From JAGMDK01 sp023128695 (lineage in GTDB: Bacteria > Planctomycetota > Phycisphaerae > UBA1845 > Fen-1342): a DNA stretch of 6,961 nt. A model generated the notes under the pieces. That model had not been told where the DNA came from. It did not search any database and saw nothing but the letters and a program-made list of their open reading frames with translations. A program made the position numbers and the translations under genes. The stretch spans positions 1-6,961 of the forward strand of contig DAOVQG010000250.1 of the NCBI GenBank assembly GCA_030628805.1. Reading direction: 5' to 3'. Below are positions 6,491-6,961 of this stretch, piece after piece. Position 1 is the first letter of the stretch, and the number at the start of each line of letters is the position of its first letter.

Positions 6491-6538
6491 GCCCTCCGCG
6501 GCCGCCATCGGTCCGCCCTCCGCGGCCGCCATCGGTCC
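6491..6538. repeat. 24-bp tandem duplication inside element B
   Basis: Two identical 24-bp units (6491-6514 and 6515-6538, starting GCCCTCCGCGG and ending ATCGGTCC) lie head to tail. Copy A has one unit at this place. The duplication lengthens the hairpin loop from 11 to 35 nt. Exact identity suggests a recent event. Confidence 0.85.
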
Positions 6539-6557
6539 GTACTGGCGGGCACGGAGG

Positions 6558-6625
6558 CCCGCCCCACCCACTATCCCGCCCCACCCACTATCCCGCCCCA
6601 CACACTATCCCGCCCCACACACTAT
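6558..6625. repeat. 17-bp tandem repeat, four units
   Basis: Units at 6558-6574, 6575-6591, 6592-6608 and 6609-6625 follow CCCGCCCCACMCACTAT. Units 1 and 2 have C and units 3 and 4 have A at the variable base. Copy A has a single related unit. This is minisatellite-like expansion by replication slippage. Confidence 0.88.
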
Positions 6626-6667
6626 GTTGACACTCACCCTGGGGGCAGGCTATCGACTGGGGCGGGT

Positions 6668-6695
6668 TTGAAGGCGGCCGCGATTGTGCTACAAT
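6668..6695 (+). promoter_or_regulatory. Candidate plus-strand promoter reading off the right edge
   Basis: TTGAAG (6668-6673, four of six) is separated by 16 nt from TACAAT (6690-6695, five of six). Transcription would start near 6702 and run to the right, away from the three-gene cluster, toward the small ORF at 6766 and whatever lies beyond the window. It would be divergent from the promoter at 6408-6436. Confidence 0.4.
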
Positions 6696-6765
6696 TTTAT
6701 TGGTGATACATTAAAGTCCCGTAAGATCGGCGGCTGTGCGGTAAAACGTGCTGCGGGTGGAGTGT

Positions 6766-6903
6766 ATGCCGCGCGGCGAGCATTTTGCCACGGAAAGGCG
6801 ATCCGAAAGTAAGAAAGAAGGTAAGCATTCAGCGGTCAGCAATCAGCGATCAGCCGAAAGTCGAGCAGATAGCGACCGAATGTCAGAAATAACGTGTTAT
6901 TGA
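6766..6903 (+). CDS. Possible 45-residue small ORF running through the short heptamer array
   Basis: An ATG at 6766 has GGTGGAG about 3 nt upstream (a short spacing) and opens 45 codons ending in TGA at 6901. The predicted peptide begins MPRGEHFATERRSESKK and contains SAVSNQRSA where the frame crosses the heptamer repeat at 6823-6854. A promoter candidate lies about 70 nt upstream. The highly charged, low-complexity product matches no family I recognise. It could be a genuine small protein, the 5' end of a gene disrupted by the repeat, or chance. The in-frame repeat argues that the 3' half at least is not conserved protein. Confidence 0.22.
   Translation: MPRGEHFATERRSESKKEGKHSAVSNQRSAESRADSDRMSEITCY
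6823..6854. repeat. Short heptamer array, four units, inverted relative to 2863-2932
   Basis: AAGC is followed by ATTCAGC, GGTCAGC, AATCAGC and GATCAGC. These are exactly the first three and the last heptamer of the ten-unit array when that array is read on the minus strand, so the two differ by six internal units (42 bp). Weak similarity continues past the array (AAAGNCGAG). Confidence 0.8.
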
Positions 6904-6961
6904 GAGCAACGCGACAACATAACTGCTGTTAGGCACCTGCTCACCGAATAGCGCAAATGGC
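6904..6961. other. Right-edge stretch with no recognised feature
   Basis: After the possible small ORF I see no start, repeat, tRNA-like fold or terminator before the window ends. Confidence 0.4.

Larger units (their letters stand above)
6459..6639. repeat. Palindromic intergenic repeat element, copy B (expanded)
   Basis: The copy shares both ends and the hairpin arms of copy A (arms 6482-6507 and 6543-6568) but is 72 bp longer. The extra length comes from two internal tandem duplications: a 24-bp unit doubled in the loop, and a 17-bp unit repeated four times after the right arm. It sits about 23 bp upstream of the -35 box of the 758-aa gene promoter, in the same orientation as copy A. Confidence 0.8.

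Noticed and set aside
6558..6625. CRISPR array
   Set aside because: The 17-bp units are directly adjacent with no spacers, and no cas gene is present. The heptamer arrays fail for the same reason.
6378..6671. Open frames of 60-70 codons across element B on both strands
   Set aside because: They are translations of the palindromic and tandem repeats rich in PP and GG, with no independent coding signal.

Overview
The window reads as chromosomal DNA from a Planctomycetota bacterium, probably of the Phycisphaerae or a related uncultured group. This is inference from protein style. Two of the three proteins end in an Asp-loop tail (GDSNCDG...WRDID...GDG..NWRDID), one carries a run of GxCC cysteine repeats, and the spacers hold GC-rich palindromes and heptamer arrays of a kind I associate with planctomycete genomes. 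Base composition is GC-rich.

Three genes lie on the minus strand, in transcription order: (1) 3879-6155, a 758-aa secreted modular protein with an N-terminal carbohydrate-binding-like domain, four cysteine-rich repeats, two starch-binding-like domains and a paired Asp-loop tail; (2) 2943-3782, a 279-aa secreted protein with two starch-binding-like domains and the same tail; (3) 216-2573, a 785-aa secreted GH13 alpha-glucan enzyme of branching-enzyme type with an intact catalytic triad, a CBM48-like module and a more conventional dockerin-like tail. All three have signal peptides. I read the locus as an extracellular alpha-glucan (starch/glycogen) binding and processing set: one enzyme plus two non-catalytic binding proteins. 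No regulator, transporter or cohesin is visible in the window.

Control elements can be placed. A promoter (TTGACA, 17-nt spacer, TATTTT) at 6408-6436 reads toward gene 1 through a long leader that contains a perfect inverted repeat. A hairpin lies in the 96-bp spacer between genes 1 and 2. An extended -10 promoter (TGnTATAAT) at 2640-2648 can drive the GH13 gene alone.

The spacers are rich in repeats. A palindromic element occurs twice in the same orientation (2707-2815 and 6459-6639), each time just upstream of a minus-strand promoter. The second copy is enlarged by two separate tandem duplications. A heptamer array occurs twice in opposite orientation (2863-2932 and 6823-6854). A third repeat family, one inverted plus two tandem units, lies at 90-175 downstream of the GH13 gene. 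The right end (6640-6961) has a plus-strand promoter candidate and a 45-codon small ORF that runs through the short heptamer array; otherwise I see nothing there. No tRNA, rRNA, CRISPR array, transposase or phage gene was recognised.
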